From Topomyia yanbarensis (Eukaryota; Arthropoda; Insecta; Diptera; Culicidae), in the NCBI RefSeq assembly GCF_030247195.1, contig NC_080671.1:83512370-83576369 (forward strand): a stretch of DNA of 64,000 nt, given 5' to 3'. The stretch's first letter is position 1. Each line of letters starts with the position of its first letter. A model generated the notes under the pieces. The model saw nothing but the letters and a program-made list of their open reading frames with translations. It ran no database searches and was not told where the DNA came from. Position numbers and translations under genes: made by a program. Below, one piece after another: positions 11,379 through 22,502 of this stretch.

Positions 11379-11382
11379 ATCT
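11379..11382. repeat. 4-bp TSD of family E copy 1 (ATCT), left
   Basis: ATCT lies directly before CGTCGCTT. The same four bases follow the opposite terminus at 17721-17724. Confidence 0.65.
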
Positions 11383-11881
11383 CGTCGCTTTTGTGCTATC
11401 TTATGATAAACGCCATTTTGGGGTAAACTGGTATGCCACATTACTCGTCTTGAAAATCTCTACAAAGTGGCATTTACATAATTTTGATATTCTGCTTGGT
11501 CACTGAAATATAGCGAGAAACATGATGATAAATTGTGAGTTTTTCACGTAGGACTACTTGTTTTCGATATGGGGGTGCACTTTGCAAATTCTACGAAAAT
11601 GGTATGTTACGAAAAGTGGTCCAATTTTAAACGCATATAATTCAGCCATCTCACGATAAATTTTCAAATTTTTTGCACATATCGCCTCGAAATACTTCTA
11701 AAAATAGATTCCAATAGATAAACCCAAAGCTTTTTGATATCATGGCATTAAAAATTTAAATTATGTACAACCTAGTCAAAACATCGCGCATTCACACACA
11801 GAAGATAGCGCTTCCCAGGTCCGGCACGACAGATTTGTGTACCTAGCGCGCTACGCTTCTATGGATGACGTCATCATCGAC

Positions 11882-11946
11882 TATTTAAAGAACAGATTTG
11901 GCCGGACAAGCTCAGTTGCTTGTTGAACGGCAGGCGGAGCAGATCA
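11882..11946 (+). promoter_or_regulatory. Candidate RNA polymerase II core promoter (TATA, Inr, DPE)
   Basis: TATTTAAA begins at 11882 and the arthropod-type initiator TCAGTT lies at 11912-11917. Taking A11914 as +1, AGATC falls at +28 to +32, matching the DPE consensus RGWYV. A TGACGTCATC site lies just upstream at about 11867. The spacing fits a transcribed unit reading rightwards. The downstream unit is not identified; insect LTRs have similar promoters. Confidence 0.45.
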
Positions 11947-12291
11947 CTGCGCTGTGTGCTCTCACAGCCCGTGAAGCTGAGTGCGAAGTCCGTTACACTG
12001 GCTGTGGAGGTATGCTATCCAGTCCAGTACGCGACTGAGTTTGTACGTTCAAACACTATGCTTTCTTTTGTGTTGTGCTAGTTTCCAGCACACTATTATG
12101 TACAATATATAACACAATTATTCGAACACAAAATTGCTTGTACATTTGAGCTCCACTTGCAAACACGGTTAACATAGTGCCGTGGTACTAGTTGTCTCTT
12201 TCGCTCTACCCATCTTCATCAACGTTGACTCATTTTGCTTTGTGCGCTTGGGTTTAATGTTTGAGGCGAATTTGTAGGTAGGTATATCTTA

Positions 12292-12299
12292 TTTGTTAG
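12292..12299. repeat. 8-bp TSD of hAT MITE M1 (TTTGTTAG), left
   Basis: Exactly repeated at 12535-12542, directly outside the CAGGGTT..CATCCCTG termini. Confidence 0.85.
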
Positions 12300-12534
12300 C
12301 AGGGTTACCATATTCATAAATTTTTTCTGCAATGTCACAGATTTTTTTCACAATTTTTGATCACAGATGGCAGATTTTTGGTAGTTTGATGAAAATTTCG
12401 CAGATTTTTTGAAAATATTGTAAATTTTCACAGATTTTTTAGAAATTTATCACAGATTTTTTTCCTGTTTCAGTTATCACAAATGGTAAAAGGATATTTT
12501 GACCCGAAACACAGATTTCAATATGGCATCCCTG
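12300..12534. mobile_element. hAT-like MITE, family M copy 1
   Basis: A 235-bp element starting CAGGGTTACCATATT and ending AATATGGCATCCCTG, bounded by perfect 8-bp TSDs. The interior is a series of CACAGATTTTTT motifs. Family M copy 2 at 48044-49686 shares the termini and the AATCTGT-type repeats. No transposase, so it is non-autonomous. An 8-bp TSD with CAG-type ends is the hAT hallmark. Confidence 0.85.
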
Positions 12535-12542
12535 TTTGTTAG
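12535..12542. repeat. 8-bp TSD of hAT MITE M1 (TTTGTTAG), right
   Basis: Pairs exactly with 12292-12299. Confidence 0.85.
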
Positions 12543-13889
12543 CGGTCGCATGCGTTATAGCAATCTGTGATTTCGTTGCGCAAGGGCGAAAACACTCTCA
12601 GCAACAAATTTACGCGGATCGATGGTAAGACCAAAGAAACTTTATTATTTACGTTCGATCAATTCATTGATTAACTTTCACTTCATGTGATTCATTTTCA
12701 CTCGGCCTATCCTATTTTGATTCTGCGAATAGGTACGTACTACAAAGACTATTTATGAAAGAATACCACTCAAAAATCTGTTGCACAAAAGCATCGAAGT
12801 TCATGTATAAAATTGTTTTAGATTGTTGTATATTTATAGTTTAGATATATGATTAAGAACACTGCATTCGCTACATTTGTATGCGTACTTTAGGAAAGTT
12901 ACAATAATGGCAAAATATAACTAGAAAGCTTGGTCTATACATAAAATGTGATTATATTATCTAAAATTTGACTTTTCTTCGCCGGTCTGGGTTTTTTACT
13001 ACACACAATCGCAATTTTTTACAATTTTTAAAAGCTGATCTTGTGCTATGAGGATTTAGTTCCAGATATTAGTTCGGTCACGGTTTTCTGTCTTTTTTCT
13101 TCAGATCTTCTCAAATAGGTTTAATCGGATTCGATCACCTACGACAAAATAAATAACCAGATATCCAAGAAGGTTTGGTTCAATATGTAACATTCGATGT
13201 TAATTGGTTGTGCTTAAACTATGCGTAAGAAATATATTTGATTTATTATTACTATACATGTACGAAGAAAGTAAATGTTTTACATTAAGTAGTATAGTCC
13301 TACGTCTACAGTTCATGGAACCCCATAGCGCTGCCCCTTGTAGTTTTTGCTTCAAATCACTATATTTTAGGATTGGCTCAAGTTATAATGAAGTTTTAGA
13401 TGTAAATATGTAAAAATGTCTTGAAAACAATGGCATGGTTAAAAATTGGTGTTTTATTTGTATAGAAAATTTTACATGCACAATTATGACACGTCACACA
13501 CGTGTAAGTGCGACTTTTGTTTACATTTTTAGAAAAAAACTTTCAGTACAGTTAACCGATCTTCGTAATATTTCAGAGATACATACAGAATAGATAGAAG
13601 CTTCAATTGTATTCTCTGAATTGTTTCTACCATTTATAAGTTTCAAGATATTCAATCTTATTTCAATCCGTCGTGGCTGCTAAATGAATCAGAAAAGAAT
13701 CTATTAGAAAAAAACTCAGCAAGTATCTTTTAGAACGCTCACCTGTTCAAACAGGATTTGTTAGACGAATTCTTAATAACTCCACAAATCAAGAAAGAAC
13801 ATGAAAATCCACGAAGAAAACAATACTTAGTAATTTTTCGCATTCACTGGAATTTTTCTTATTTAAATACGCGAACCCGAAAGTTTTTG

Positions 13890-14285
13890 TCATCTTTAAC
13901 TAACTTTCTCAATTTAAATGAATTTTTCTATTTTTTTCTTGTTTCATATCTGCTTTGTTTGTTTATTTTTCAATTTCATCTAGGTTTTGTATTCTTTCTA
14001 ATTTTTTCATTCAATCTAACCTTTTTTGTATAATTTGTTCCTTGTGTTCCTTTTTTAACCATTTTTGCTTTCCTTTTAAAATTTGTCCAACTTTTTGTAA
14101 TTGTTCCAATTTTTTAATTTGTTTCGTCTTTTCACGTTTTTTTCCGTTTTATTCATCGTTTTATTCGTTTCTTTTGTATTTGTTTGTTTAACTGATTTCA
14201 TTAAATTTATTTAACTAAACTTTTTTATCTATTATTTCTTACTATTTTTTCATATCTTTTAATAAATTTATTTTAGTAGTTCTCT
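13890..14285. repeat. T-rich low-complexity tract, left part
   Basis: Very strong T excess on the plus strand, made of degenerate TTTTCT, TTTGTTT and ATTTTT words. The tract continues at 14888-16130 beyond repeat A1. The Phe/Leu-rich open frames here are a by-product of composition. Confidence 0.75.
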
Positions 14286-14291
14286 ATCCGC

Positions 14292-14887
14292 TTTTTGCCT
14301 TTCTCATATAGAAAGGTTATGCAATCACTCTGAAAAACGTCAACCTAATCCCGGCCAAATTTTTTTTTCGACTCGCATAAGGTTTCTGGATTTTAACAGG
14401 GGCGTAGTTGATGGTTTACGGAGAGGGGTTACACCCCCCTCTACTGTTCACTCCCCTCCTTTAAAAATCTCCTTAAATCACCCCTCAGACCACCACCTCA
14501 TACCCCTCCCTTTCAACCCCATCATCTTTAAACCACCACTATATTACAAAGCATACCAATTTAAGCTGGGGAGTCGTTCGTTCATGGGACTTTCGCCCTC
14601 CTCACATACCCATCCCCGCATGACAAAATGAGTTAGCAAGCAGATAACATTGATCTAATGCTGATTAGGCTAATGGAGTATGATATTTTTTTGTTTCAAG
14701 TGTTTCACCGTCGACACGTAGCTCATCAAGTTCGTGGCTGGCATGCCATTGTGTATAAGTGCAAAGTGTACTAAGAATGTAATGGACATTTCCACAATTA
14801 TGTTGAACATAAAAAGCCTCCATGCCATAGTTTAGAGAAATGAGAAAGGCACAGTTGCACCGCTAGGTAGATTAAAACAGGTTTTTA
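14292..14887 (-). repeat. Mosquito interspersed repeat A1
   Basis: One end reads TTTTTGCCTTTCTCATATAG. The other is the complement of CCTGTTTTAATCYACCTAG. The copy at about 50985-51369 has the same ends and a shared interior (TTATGTTCAA.A.AATKGTGGAAAT, CACAATGG or TACAATGG near CAGCCACGA). The copy interrupts the T-rich tract, with TTTTT on both sides. No coding signal; class not recognised. Confidence 0.7.
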
Positions 14888-16130
14888 TTTTAGGTTTCCC
14901 TCATTTGCTCAATAAACATTTTTTTCCATTTCTTTCGATTTAATTTGTTTCGTTTTGTGAAATTTTCTGTTTTCTATGTATCAATTTTGAAATATATGCT
15001 TTTCTTTGGTATGGAATTTTTTCAATATTCTTCCATTTTTGTTTATTGGTATGTTCCATTACCTTTAGTATTTTCCTTTTTGACCCATTTGAACAATTTT
15101 AAATTCCATGTTTTCTATTTTGTTACTTCTTTTATTTGAATATTTTTCCTATTATATTATTTTGATCTTTATTTTTGAATGTTTTCGGTTTTTTATGTCA
15201 TCAAATTTTAAATTTTTCTCACTTTTACTTTATATAGATTTATTCATTTTTAGCCCTTTTTTTAATTTTCTCTTATTTTTCTTTGTGATAATATTTCTGT
15301 TTTTTAATTTCTTCAAAGATTTCCATTTTTACCCATTAAAACCATTTTGATTTTACTTGGTTTCTACGATTTCACTATCGTCTGTTTTGGGCTATTTCCA
15401 CTTGTTCCTGTTTTCTATTTTTTCTTCAATCTATTTCGTCCAATTGTTCTCATTTATTTTCATATCTATCAGCTCTTTAAAATTGTTCGTAGTCATTTTA
15501 TTTTAATCTTTTTATTCCATTCTTGTACATTATCATTTCTTCTGTTTTGAAACATTTTTAATATTTTGCTATTTTTTTCATGCTTTCCATTTTTTTAATT
15601 TGCAACCAATTTTTATATTTCAAACATTTTGTGTAATTTTGATTTTTTCGTTTAACTCTATTTCGTTCATTTATATATTTGTTTATTGTAATCTTGTTTT
15701 TATATATTTTGTTGTATTCATATTTCTTTCTTTTGCCATTTTTACTGTTTTGCATGTTTAATTTACCCGTTTTTTATTGATTTGCCAATTTTTCGATATT
15801 TTTCTATTTCATCAATATTTGTCTAATTTTCGTTTCCTTCGTTTAATTTGATTGTTTAAATTATTCAATCATTTTTATATTGCTATTTCTTCAAAAAGTT
15901 TACATATCTTAATTTCTTTTTAATTTTTCCATTGTCTTAGTTTTTTTTCCATTTTCTGTTGTTTCTCCGCTTTGGTTTTTTTTCTATTAGGTAGGTAGGA
16001 TTATTTGCGTATTATTAATCTTTTTCCATTATTTTAAGCATTAATTTGAAGCTTTCATGTTTTGTTTCATTTTATCTATTTATTAGTTTTTCCTTGATTG
16101 TTACTTTTTTTTGTTTATCTCTCGAAACTT
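14888..16130. repeat. T-rich low-complexity tract, right part
   Basis: A continuation of the T-skewed tract from 13890. Words such as TTTTCTATTTT and TTTTTAATTT recur without a clean period, so it is better described as cryptically simple DNA than as a satellite. Confidence 0.75.
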
Positions 16131-16574
16131 GTGAACAGTTTTAATTATGAGTTTAATAATATTGTACCAAATATGTAAATGAAGAACTCGCAACAATCAC
16201 CGGAATCAGTTTTCCCTGAAACCAAAAAAGTCAGCAACACTATCGAACAAATGAGAAGTTGTATTTTCAGAGACAGGTAATGTTATAGCGCACCGACTTG
16301 GCCGAATGTGTTGTTTCTTTAACGAATTCTAAGTAAAACCTGACAAAGATTCCAATGAAACCATGCAGTACCAACATCCTGATAAATATGGCAATATTGA
16401 TAAATCGGCTACTTTCAAAGCCACTAAAAAATTCGCAGATATATTTAAATTTACGATTAAATTTGGTCGACTTAAACTTATGGCATTTCTTTGCACGATA
16501 ATCAACAAATCCGCAAACCATTCATTTGCCTGCGTGCAGATGCTTTTTTATTCGACATTTGCTCCTTAGTTATA

Positions 16575-17183
16575 AAAGTGTCAACCAAACAAAAGAAGCA
16601 ACACGGAGAAATTTGCTCGCGTATAGCCTGAATCCAAATTACTTCCACTCCAAGTTTGCGAAACCGTTAAAAGTGACCAAATCAACTGTCACCAGCGGGA
16701 GGAACAGTGGCCGATATTTTCAAGCATATGAAGCTGTCGTAGTTCACATAGAAATATCTGGTTTGGCAGGCTTTCTGTACCTGTGGTTTGAACAGCGACA
16801 TCTTTATTGTGACCCAACCCGTCAATCATAAAATTTGTGTGAAAAAGTGCATGAAAAAACTCTGCTACCTTTCATGAAGCAACACGATTATTCCACGCTA
16901 TTTTGAGCGGATTTGAATACTGCCACTACGAAAAAAGGTCATGTAGTGTTATAACGCCAATAAGGTTCTGGTGGCGCCCAAGGACAAGAACCCTCCCAAC
17001 ACACTAGCGCTCGGCTCAATCGAGGACTATTGGTCCATCGTCAAGCGGAGCCTGAATAAGACCCAAAACTGTTCAAGTAAACTGGCTGTGGACGAGGTGG
17101 CTGTACAGAACTTGATGGCAGTAATAAAAAGACGCTCAACCGAAAACTTAGCTGAATATTTTCCAGGATTTTATGCTATTTGA
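16575..17183 (+). pseudogene. IS630-Tc1-mariner transposase remnant 1
   Basis: The N-terminal helix-turn-helix region is visible as FHSKFAKPLKVTKSTVTS. It is followed, in shifting frames, by PFMKQHDYSTLF, where TGA replaces the Trp codon before a PDL-like motif, and then by NANKVLVAPKDKNPPNTLALGSIEDYW and IVKRSLNKT. In this family the SIEDYW block carries the last acidic residue of the DDE/D catalytic triad. Several stops and frameshifts make it inactive. The C terminus ends at a TGA at 17181. It lies inside family E copy E1 and differs from the mariner at 44.4 kb. Confidence 0.75.
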
Positions 17184-17234
17184 ACTTATGAAAAAAAAAA
17201 AAATCATTGTTGTTTGACCATATTTTAATCATAG

Positions 17235-17489
17235 ACGACGCCGGTGGTTAAGTGGTAAGCGTGACCGCCACTCAGTCCAGTGTGTCAGGCTTTAATCCTA
17301 GCCGAGGTCGTTGAGATGTTCTGAATTGAAAACTCTGTTTCACGTCTGTCTTCGCAAGGAAAGAAGAGTTGTTGTTCCCGGTCTATGTGTGGATAAACCG
17401 ATATCTAGTTGTGGAGTCACTTCTCTGGTGTCAGTGATAGGCACACAGTGCGGACAGAGACCGACGGAAAATAAACGAAAAAAAAAAAT
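17235..17489 (+). mobile_element. tRNA-derived SINE-like element
   Basis: The head GACGCCGGTGGTTAAGTGGT resembles a tRNA D-arm region with a pol III A box (TGGTTAAGTGG). A degenerate B box (GGCTTTAATCC) follows about 45 bp later. The body is about 180 bp and ends in an A-rich tail at 17478-17489. No convincing TSD. Non-coding; transcription by pol III is inferred. Confidence 0.65.
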
Positions 17490-17720
17490 AGACCGTAACA
17501 CTCTTTGAAATAAAAAAGTCATTGGAATTAACGGCACTAAGTGTATTCTCCTATAGTTTTCCATAAAATACATAGTAGCTGATAATTATTTTTTCCAACA
17601 GATTTCGAGCATAACAGTTTCTGTGATAGAAAAATCTACAATGATAGAGGGGGCCCTTATGCTGGAACCCCAAGGCCCGTAATTTCTCTCTACAACCCTG
17701 AAGATAGCACAACAGCGACG

Positions 17721-17724
17721 ATCT
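17721..17724. repeat. 4-bp TSD of family E copy 1 (ATCT), right
   Basis: Pairs with 11379-11382 across the E1 element. Confidence 0.65.
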
Positions 17725-19990
17725 GGGATACGGTCAACAAACGCATATATTCAATGATATCCTTTCCGTTTGCCATCAATAAAACAAGTATATTGTTTAA
17801 TATAATCTACAGCAATTGTGTTTTACAAGACGCCGTCATATTTGACAATTTTCGATTATTTATTTACTTTGTAAATTAGGTTTTAATGAAACCGCTGAAC
17901 TTCTCTCATGTAAACAATCCATCGAGAGTTGCCAAACAAAGTGCACTTGGCTCAGTTTGCGATATTATGTTTGGTTGATGTAAAACATAATTCGATCCAC
18001 TGCACAATTTCCACCATAAGCATGTCAACACTTAGGTTTCTTTTCCTTTTAACCCAAGTTCTTTTTTCTCATCGCTGTAACTATTTCAATGGTTTTTTTT
18101 TCAACTCTTACTTTCATCAATTCCCATCAGCGACAGCACACACCATTCGAATGCGCGTGAGACACTTTCCAATAAAACGTGCGCTTTTTTCGCACACATC
18201 ACAACAAAATTGCACCGCGGAGAACCTAACTACCTCGCACCATTTCAGCCGATCGTAATCGTTGCCCTCTTGTGTGATCAACCAGCACGAGCATGACATT
18301 CGTGGGTATCGTCAAACTAGCAATTGAAATTCGCGGTGGAAATGGTGACCCTTTACCACCAATCGTCCACCAGCACCGCACCGAAAACGGTATTCGCGCT
18401 GGGTGACTTGGCTCTTTTGGTTGCTCGTCCGGGTTGTGACTTTGATCTTCGATCTTGATTTGCCTCTCTCCTCTAATCAATCACTGCTCGAGTTTGGTTT
18501 GTCGGGGATGGTGGCGGTAGCAGAGTGGTGGTTGTCGTAGGTGAAGGTTGCATGAAAGTTGAAATTCAAGACTGGAATGGTGAACCGTACGGTGTAATGT
18601 GCGAGATTACTCTTCACAACAAATCTCACAAGGTAGATTGTCAGGTTTGCCGTGGCTGCCGTAGGCCCCGCACTGCTCTGATCCGTTGGTGGTGCGATGT
18701 TTGATGCATTACTTTAATCGTAACTTCGACAGATCACTATGAGGTAGGAGCAAACGATGACTTCTGGTTAGTATTGCTGCTTGCCGGGAAGCGGTCGTAG
18801 TTGTGTAAATGGATGTTCGTCTCAGCCGCGTCATGGTCGTGGTGGAATTACGATGGCAAGTGTTGAAAGGGAGTGGCCACCGGAAGGGGCTCGATACGCT
18901 TCAGGCAATTTTTAAGTAACAATAAAATTATTGTGAACCTAAAAGTTATAGGGCACCAAAAGGCTCTGATTCATAAAACAGGTTTGTGCTAAGAAATAAA
19001 TTTTAACAAACTATTCTACTGCCCGATAAACTCGCAGGAACCGTTAATATTGAACTGCTTCATTCGATTTCACCAAAGCTAGAAACCTGTCCGGTGTTCC
19101 TAAACTATATTCTTACAAGGACCCTGGAGCTGAAATTAATAGCAATCATGCTGCTCCATCCACCCCCTTTTCAACAAACGTGGCAGCACACCGTAATCAC
19201 AAGCTTGGATCGCTTCGGACATTTTCCCAATCCAGCAGAAGGGAGGACAGATTACAGACTGTAGATCCGAAGCCCCGCGAGGCTGCAGTGAATTTCTGAT
19301 TAGAAAAACATATGATCTTTTCATCTGCTGCAGGGCGCACTTTGACGAGAAAGGCGCGCTCAGTGGGTTGTAAACTTGAGCGCGATTCTTGCGACTGCTG
19401 CCCCGCCACGGATACGCGAATGGGCAGAAACAAAACAAAAGACTGCACGGTCTGGTTGGATGATAGTTTTGAGAAACATCTACCAACCTCCTTCTTTCGA
19501 GTGAACGATCCGGCATGTTGGAATCCTGCTGCAGACGATGGCAACGGTGACGGATGCTCCGTACCTCGGTGGCCCTAGAACGGAGGGAATCTCGCAAGCG
19601 TTGAAATAGACGATCCTACAAGTGCATTTATCATACCGGCGATGTAAGAAGACGACAACGCCGATGACGCGTCCCGGTGAAATGCAGAAAGTGAGGGATG
19701 ATGACTCGCTGCTAGTGCCATGTTGTGCTCAACAAGTTCGTAGTCTGAGGCTGAGTTGAGCTCTTTCTGCAACCTAGGGTTGGGGCTCTGTTGTTTGAAG
19801 GTGCCCCATCCCTGCTAATGATAATTGTTACAACACTGGTAATGAATAGTTGTTATGAGTACATTTCTTGCAGCGAGTACAACTCGCCGAAGGCCACCAC
19901 CGCAGGTTGATTGGGATGGCGAGGTGTCATGCATTGTGCAGCGGAATTCGGTATGAGAAATTTGGGTGCAAACTATTTCGTTTCAATTAT
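17725..19990. other. Unique-looking sequence, no recognised gene
   Basis: Base composition is less AT-rich at 18200-19770, and several unrelated frames of 80-150 codons are open on both strands. None shows a known domain or convincing amino-acid composition. It may be host regulatory or untranslated sequence; I cannot support a CDS. Confidence 0.45.
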
Positions 19991-21858
19991 GCTAGTTTAA
20001 TAAAATAGAGACTCTTTTAATTGTTTTTTTCAGATTTGTTGATACTTTGAACAACTTTCTCGCTGCTTTGTCAATTTCTGAATAATTTTCACCAATCTGA
20101 AGTAAAGATGTTTAACTATTATTCGCGATCTCTTGTTTTCCATGTAAAATTTTTTTGAATGGTTATTATGTGTTATTAGCATATATGGCAAAAGCGAACC
20201 TAGTAGTAGCATAATTTCAAAAAGTGATTGGTTTCAGTTTCATTTCGTCAGATTTGGAAAATGTTTGCCTAAGCAAGAATTACGGAATAAAATAGTTTTA
20301 AATGCCAAAACAACGAAAACAACAATTTTAATTTTTAACTCGTTTTTTTCGTAATCAATAAAATAACAGTTAGTAAGTATTGACTTAATACTGACCAAAA
20401 CGCTGCTTAATAACCGAGAAGGGGGTCTTTATAATATTTACGAGCACCATTCGTCAAACTGTCAACTTCAAAAGAGCTTCAATAGAGGTAGAATATGGTG
20501 TCCTTGTTGCTATACGTCAGATAGTTGTTGATCATCACGACGGTCTCGATCTGACTATTTTGTAACCGTATCCGTCTCCGCCGGTTTCAGGAAAATTTTC
20601 TGAACTTCTTTCGCTTCCAGTTGATCCAGAATACAGAGCAGTTTCAGGAATATCTTTTATATTTCGGGACACTATTAACTTGCTTCAGATAATTTGTACG
20701 ACACTCGGGTTAGTTATAGTTTGTTTTTGTCAAACTTCAAATTATATCAATGAACTTTAAGGATGATCTTCGAAGATCGTATGCAATTTAGGAAATATTT
20801 TAGACTTTAGATACTTTCTATACTAACAATTTCTATAGGAAACAGAGTGTTCACGATTTTCACACATATTTTACGGGAAATTCTGCGAACTGAACATTTG
20901 GAAATATTATTACAGTTTCATCAGATTTCGTTAACGGCTCTCGGTGATTCAGTCAAGTTGCACTGAACTTCAAGTTTTCTTTCTTCCTACGATATTAAGT
21001 AAACTCTTAAGAATCTCTGGAAAGTTCACGAAGTTTCAAGAATATTCTGAAGATTTATGGAAAATCTTTTAAACATCAGGGAGCGTCCGATATACGGTTC
21101 TCACGGTAAAGAGGGACAATTTTGTCTTTACCAGGAAGCATGTTGGTGGACTTGAGTGATTCATAGTTATGCTACCTAAGCTTGACCCCCACCAACAGAA
21201 GACAAAAGCTAGACTTGTACGATATTAAGCCTGTTCTAATGACCCTGCCACTTCTAGTTTTCCGATCTTTATACTTCACATCTTTGCTCATACTGCAGTA
21301 CCATGTCTCTAAATTTTCACAACTTTCTCTACCCAGTAATCTCTAGCTAATTGAATGTCGTTAAAATGTATAAAAAACAATATGGAATCCTGTATGTATC
21401 TGAGAAGAATTGTTATAGCGCCCACAAAACATGAACTTCTGCTTTTAACGAAAGTTTGGTTTGTTCCCATTGTTTGATAAATTGTATTGTTATTAGTACA
21501 GGAATAAAATATACAAAAAACAACTCCTGCTTCAGGAAAATCAAAAATTCAAGAAAATCTTCAGGTAATTTCCATGAATTTCAAGCAAATCTTACGAATT
21601 TCAGAGATTCAGAATATTTCTTAAACTTTAAAGAAGTCCTACAAAAATCTTAATAAATATGAAGAAATGTTCAAAACAATGCTACCAAATTCAAAGCAAC
21701 TGCACAAGACCAAGGAAATGTTTTTACACTTCATTTTCAACCATGAATGAAAACCATAACATTCTAAGATTGAGTACTTGATGATAGAACAGTTTATCAA
21801 TGGGGTGATGAAATTAGCGATAAATGTTATTTTTGTAAAGTTTCATTCAATATCAAAC
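19991..21858. other. AT-rich sequence with degenerate short repeats
   Basis: At 20930-21080 and 21530-21720 short variants of words like TTTCAGGAAAATCTT and AATTTCA recur at irregular spacing, suggesting an eroded tandem array. No ORF with coding character. Confidence 0.5.
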
Positions 21859-21872
21859 ATAAAAAGTAATAT
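21859..21872. repeat. 14-bp TSD of full-length I-clade LINE, left (ATAAAAAGTAATAT)
   Basis: Exact match to 29578-29591, which directly follows the poly(A) tail. It fixes the 5' end of the element at 21873. Confidence 0.92.
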
Positions 21873-22177
21873 GATTCGTTATCGAGCACTCAGTCGAGAT
21901 AGAAGTCTTTTGTCATCGGTCCGTACACTCTATAGCGACAAATAGTGTTAATCCGCGTTCAAGGTTATTTGCACACTCTGCGCCTAGTTGAGGTTTCAGT
22001 ATTTTTTCCCTTATTTTGTGTTTCTGTTTCGAGTACCGTTAGCCGGTCAGTGAAGTGAAGCAGTGTTCTTCTAGTAAGCCGTCTGGATACCGTTACCTAC
22101 ACAAGCTAAGTATTAGTTTTCGTTTCCCCTTCTTGGTTGTCTTAATAACGTGCACTGGGCAATAGGCCCGTGCAAAA
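21873..22177 (+). promoter_or_regulatory. 5' UTR / presumed internal promoter of the I-clade LINE
   Basis: It runs from the TSD boundary to the ORF1 ATG. LINEs of this group are transcribed from an internal promoter at the 5' end, so one is expected here. I see no TATA box. The assignment rests on position, not on motifs. Confidence 0.5.
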
Positions 22178-22497
22178 ATGACTTACCCTGACGGCGGTTC
22201 ATCTCAAGGTGAGATGGACGTCGAAATAAAATCGGCTCCCCGGCTCAAGGTATATCCGAGCTCGGCCACCGGGCCATTTGTGATCTTCTTTCGGACCAAA
22301 GAAAAAAAGTGTTTGAATCTGTTGCAGATTTCTCGAGTTCTGACGGATCGGTATTCGGCCGTGACAGAAATATCGAAAATTCGCCCTGATAAGCTTCGGG
22401 TGGTGGTTAACAGTTCAACTCAGGCAAACGATATTGCTGGCTACGAGCCCTTTACGAGGGAGTACAGGGTGTATATTCCAGCTAGCAGGGTTGAAGT

Positions 22498-22502
22498 CAG
22501 TG
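22498..22502. repeat. 5-bp TSD of foldback element (CAGTG), left
   Basis: CAGTG precedes CACAGTGGTCGG. Removing the element and one CAGTG restores an uninterrupted ORF1 reading (VEVSGVVSDSS), which proves this boundary. Confidence 0.9.

Larger units (their letters stand above)
11700..13340. other. E1-specific segment without recognised gene
   Basis: Absent from E2, where the flanking homologous blocks lie close together. It contains the core-promoter cluster at 11882-11946 and the hAT MITE at 12300-12534, with no long ORF. It could be a solo LTR or host DNA. No direct terminal repeat was found to prove either. Confidence 0.5.
11383..17720. mobile_element. TIR DNA transposon family E, copy E1 (with insertions)
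   Basis: The left end is CGTCGCTTTTGTGCTATCTT and the right end is AAGATAGCACAACAGCGACG, its inverted repeat with one mismatch, each flanked by ATCT. The left 180 bp and a block at 13440-13665 align with copy E2 (41195-44258) in the same order, so these are two copies of one family. E1 is much longer because of later insertions: a promoter-bearing segment, an hAT MITE, a T-rich tract, repeat A1, a mariner remnant and a SINE. No transposase of its own is visible. A 4-bp TSD fits Sola- or Chapaev-like elements, but I cannot assign it. Confidence 0.65.

Noticed and set aside
11700..12299. A solo LTR
   Set aside because: A promoter-like cluster is present, but I found no second copy, no TG..CA ends with a short TSD and no primer-binding site.
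13758..15755. Several Phe/Leu-rich ORFs looking like membrane proteins
   Set aside because: They lie in a T-skewed low-complexity tract where TTT/TTC/CTT codons are forced by composition. No start context or conserved motif.
19136..19597. 153-codon minus-strand ORF
   Set aside because: Other frames of similar length are open on both strands here, the composition is unremarkable, and no domain is seen.
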